Source of the DNA: Neodiprion pinetum
Taxonomy: Eukaryota > Arthropoda > Insecta > Hymenoptera > Diprionidae
Assembly (NCBI RefSeq): GCF_021155775.2
Contig: NC_060236.1
Coordinates: 18,092,519 to 18,156,518 of the forward strand
Reading direction: 5' to 3'
DNA length: 64,000 nt
Shown piece after piece: positions 60,258 through 64,000 of the stretch. The position numbers and the translations under genes are program-made. Below the pieces are notes generated by a model that did not search any database, was not told the DNA's origin, and was given only the letters and a program-made list of their open reading frames with translations. Position 1 is the first letter of the stretch, and every line of letters begins with the position of its first letter.

Positions 60258-63200
60258 TTGTCGCAAACGAAGGGGCTGATGGAAAAAGAATTACGATCGT
60301 TCCAATCGTACAAGAAGTACGATTTAGTTGACAGGATTCTGGCTTCAAACTCCTGGTCATAAATTGATACTCTTTATTGATCATACTGCGAGGCAATCGT
60401 TACACATGGAGTAATCACAGAATTATCATATTCGTTAGCTATGGATTCCGATTCAAAAATTCAAGAAACAAAAAACAGTCTAATGATAAACGAAAGCTTA
60501 GATGATAATGATGCTTTGTTCCGAATCGCTTCGAAATTGTTATAAATTCATTCGATTCGTTCAATTTTACTCTAGGATAGTGTATTTTATTCAGGAGACT
60601 GTTTTCTACAAAGTCAATACTACTTCTAAATGCAACGAGCCACCTTAGTCTCAATTTTAACGGATATAATAGATTTTTATTAATTTTCGAAGCGATTTGA
60701 AATAAAGTATTTCTCAATGTTGCCCATTTTTGCAGGGATCTTCGTAGCTGGTGAGTATAAGAATCCGATAAATGTACTCAACGTACGATCGTGTGCGTAA
60801 AAAAAAAAAAAAAAAAAAAATTACTAAAATGTATCGTTTTCTAGCCAACCTCCTGAACGTTGTGACATCACTTCCAAATTTGACCTGCATGTTATTTTTA
60901 AACGTAGAGAATATTGAGCGATGATCACCGTGCTATTTGGCCGCTTGTTTTCTACCGTGCGAGTAATGATCCAGTTTATACGGTTATTCGAAATCGCTTG
61001 ACACTCAAAGCTCGACGTAACATAACGTTGAAGAAATCGACGCAGAAAATAACACCTGTAATAAAGAACAATGAAAGAAAGATACATTAGCCCGTGGCAA
61101 TTTTGACATGCAGCAGAACTCGTTCTCTTCAAGAAACATTCGAAGAATTCTTTGCACTGTTCAGGAAAAGCTCTAGGCCCACGGAACTTAGATTTGATTG
61201 TAATATTAAATCGCAATCGTAACTTTGATCGTCAGTTCAAAATTGGGGTCGAAAAGAAAGTGTTAAATTCGGTGAATTTTCGATAGAAATTAATTGTAAA
61301 ACGGCAAAAACGTCTCGGAACCACATAGCAGCATGTCATCGTATCGTCGCAGAGTAAATCACCTCATATGTATGAGAATATCTTCATAAAAACAGTGTAT
61401 ACGAAGTGTCAAAACGATAATGTATGAACCGGGGTATTTTTGACGGTATGTTGTGCCACAAATGCATTTTGTAATGTGAGTTTTCAATTTTTGTACAACA
61501 GCTTACCGCCCGATGTTTTTGGGACATAATTTATCACATGAAAATCAGTCTTGTCCACTCATGATTAGATATATTATGTCAGAAGTAAAAGCGGTCGGGA
61601 CTTGTCATTATCCATATTAGTTTGGAATTTGACCGAAGAATATATAAGGTATTCCAAGAGGATAACTTCGAGCCACGAGTCTAACAGCAATGGTCAATGT
61701 TCGAATCATGACAATACTTAAGAACAACTTCTATCGATATTTCTTTATTGGGATATAGTGGCTGTAAAATTAACAGAGAAACTTCACAACACAAAGGTTT
61801 CAGATAAGTATAAATACGGGTATTGTCAACACGGGTGACCTTATACTATTGATATTATCAAAAAGCGTCACGTTATAGTAAAACAGTGTAAATAATGAAT
61901 AGGCTTATGAGTTTACAGCAGTATAGCTACTTACATCTATGATCAGATGTATTTTATTTCACTAATTCACTAGATACGTGGTATAAAAGACCTCGTGATG
62001 AAACTGCGTAGTTGCTAAATTGCTTTAGGACACAGTGGTAATTTACCTGAAATAAGACCTTTCAAAGTATGAAACTTGTCCCGGTACAACAGAGAATGTT
62101 GCGTGGCCAAAGTGTTCTGTACAATAACTTTATTCTTGACATCTTAAAGTTTGGCGGGAAAAAATGGTAGGTGATAAAAAGTTTTTTTTCTTAGTATTAC
62201 AAGAAATAATGAGAGTCACGTAACGCGAAGGAGAAGAGAAAAAAATTAATTAGAATCCTATCAACGTTTACTGTTTCATGAATATCGAGTATTCTAACGA
62301 GATGAGATAACGTTTTAAGAATATCGGACGCAGTTCACGTTTTAAAAGGCATCGGAATTGGTCGGTTTGACTTTGACCCACAAGTTGAAAATATCAGAAG
62401 CTACTCCTGGACTGATTAAACGGGCTCCTTTGTTTATAGGTTTCATATGCATTGGATAAGCGCAGGAAACTGAAAAACGTGATAAAGTCTAATCGATAAA
62501 AATTTCGAGTACATGCTGCATTCTTGAACAAAAGTCGTTGCGTTAAAATGCGTTAGTTTAGTTTTCATCAGATTTTTCGATGTTTTCATGTCCAGAGAAT
62601 TGTCTCTGATCATTTTGAGACAGACTCATCAATTTTTTGAGTAAAATCGAATGTGCTCTTTCCGCTGGCGTTATCCGAAAAACAATTCACGTAGATCTTA
62701 CGTCCAACAAGAACTCAAAAACGTATGGACCGATTCAGATGATATTTAGACCATTGGTTTGCCTGCATCAGGATGAATGGAGTTCACATTACGATTCGGA
62801 AAATTAGGAGAAAAGAGGGAAAACCGTTTCAATAAATTTCCAGCAACGTTATTCGCGCCAATGTTAGTGAGTACGAATGAAACAGTATCCTCGCTGAGAA
62901 CAAAATAAAAAAACACCAGAGTTCAAGTGTTTGAACTTTCTGATTTGAACTCCATTCTCCGATTTTAATCTAGTTCATATGCAGCGTAGTGCATCGAAAA
63001 CTGAGAGACACGTATATTTTTGTATTTGCTAACAAACGATTTAGAAGGGTTAAAAGGACTCACAAAGATGGGCAATAGGATGAACCATAGAAACTAACCT
63101 ATCGAATTTATGGTCTGAAAAGGATTTATTTACTGAGAAAACAAATTTTTTAATAACAAAAACAATTTATTTTGCAATTAGTGCAATTACATCGCCAGCA

Positions 63201-63290
63201 ATATCCTAATTGTAACAAACTAAGTTTCATTAACAATTAAACAGCAGATTGATGTTTAAAAATGCAATAAAAAATGAATAAATGAGTTAA

Positions 63291-64000
63291 CCCTTTCAGT
63301 CATAGTGGGACCGCTACGGTCCCACCTTTTAAAAAATCACCTCAGAGCTCTAATATTGAACCAAGGCGTCTGAAAATACGTATCTAGGGGTTTTTTGAAT
63401 CGCTGAACACGGTCAGATTTTGAAAATTCAAAATTGTGGATCCGCTATAGTCGATCCAATTGGGCAATGTGACAACAAAAATTTTAATCACATAAAATCC
63501 TATTTTATCAGGAATATTCCTTCAAATATACATTAGAAATAAATATTTCAGTTAATTTGAGATGAAATTTGAGATAATTAAAATCCGTCGTTCCTTAACA
63601 TTATCATTGATATATATATAAAAAAAAAAAATTGTCGATTTATTTTGAAACAGTCTAATATATATATATATATATTATATATGCGTGCGTGCGTGCGTCA
63701 TAATAGGGGTATTGAAAAACAAAACAACTAGAAGAAAAATCACAAAAAAATTAAAAAAAAAAAAAAACAGAAAAAAACAAACACAAAACTGGAACTAGAT
63801 GCTCTCCACGTCCTCGTCGTTAGTTCCGGGTAGCGGTAAGAGAAAGACACTAATATAGACAAAGAAAGATAAGATGGCATTTGCCATCTTGAATTTAGAA
63901 ATTATAAAGTTATGACTTCAGATTCGTGATCAGCGATTCCAAAACCCCCCAAACTACTACATTCAGGCCAAAATATTGAGTAGAAAGATATATAAAACTT
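63291..64000 (+). mobile_element. Possible left end of a piggyBac-like element
   Basis: TTAA at 63287-63290 is followed by CCCTTTCAGTCATAGTGGGA, then a short hairpin (GTGGGACCG / CGGTCCCAC). TTAA followed by CCC-rich ends is the piggyBac pattern. The other end is not found within the window, so the extent is unknown and the end coordinate is only the window limit. Confidence 0.35.

Larger units (their letters stand above)
57232..64000 (-). other. Upstream NFAT intron / 5' region; no exon resolved
   Basis: About 6.8 kb of AT-rich DNA. 57530-57890 is a degenerate array of AAATCTTTTGAAATC-type units. There is a poly-A run at 60800-60820 and (TA)n plus (GCGT)n at 63600-63700. A plus-strand frame at 59997-60257 is listed separately. 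I could not identify the missing NFAT N-terminal exon or a promoter. Confidence 0.5.

Noticed and set aside
60824..61216. 130-residue minus-strand frame
   Set aside because: No recognised domain, composition like the surrounding intron, and no matching splice phase for the missing NFAT exon.
63795..63887. 31-codon minus-strand frame ending GTNDEDVESI
   Set aside because: Hydrophobic start and acidic end look tempting, but there is no splice or homology support at this length.

Overview
The window is eukaryotic nuclear DNA from an arthropod, most likely an insect and plausibly a hymenopteran. The order is inference from gene families and intron style; no species marker is visible. It is AT-rich, with spliced genes bounded by GT/AG signals, many short DNA transposons and large satellite blocks. 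There is no bacterial operon, CRISPR array or recognisable tRNA/rRNA gene.

Three conserved genes are clear. (1) At 2-4450, plus strand, is the 3' part of a BCAR3/SH2D3 (NSP) family adaptor, with the Cdc25-homology domain in three exons. (2) At 33865-37924, plus strand, is a complete three-exon LACTB2-type metallo-beta-lactamase-fold endoribonuclease with every metal ligand present. (3) At 45527-57231, minus strand, is an NFAT5/TonEBP-type Rel-homology transcription factor. Six exons are resolved with matching splice phases. The first coding exon(s) are not resolved and probably lie beyond 57231 or outside the window.

Between genes 1 and 2 is the most striking structure: a palindrome of about 23.7 kb. 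Two near-identical inverted arms (about 7005-10915 and 25998-30746) flank a satellite core. Most of the core is 36 tandem units of 342 bp (13036-25345), with decayed units on both edges. The arms pair as p with 37752-p outside a 60-bp minisatellite and 38171-p inside it, so the left arm carries seven more 60-bp units. The right arm was later hit by a 1240-bp TA-flanked element, and the left arm preserves the empty site. The arms contain smaller nested inverted repeats, and a third partial copy lies at 11478-12056.

The rest is introns and intergenic DNA with many transposon relics. Several have visible target-site duplications: hAT-type at 35412-35853 and 53915-54144, further TIR elements at 38201-39235, 41526-42812 (with a nested TA-flanked foldback at 41762-42580) and 43033-44189, plus a pogo-like MITE at 5476-5853. 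Microsatellites are common. Several introns carry degenerate self-similar repeats.

The three genes have unrelated roles (integrin/Cas adaptor signalling, mitochondrial RNA turnover, osmotic-stress transcription). Nothing suggests they act together.
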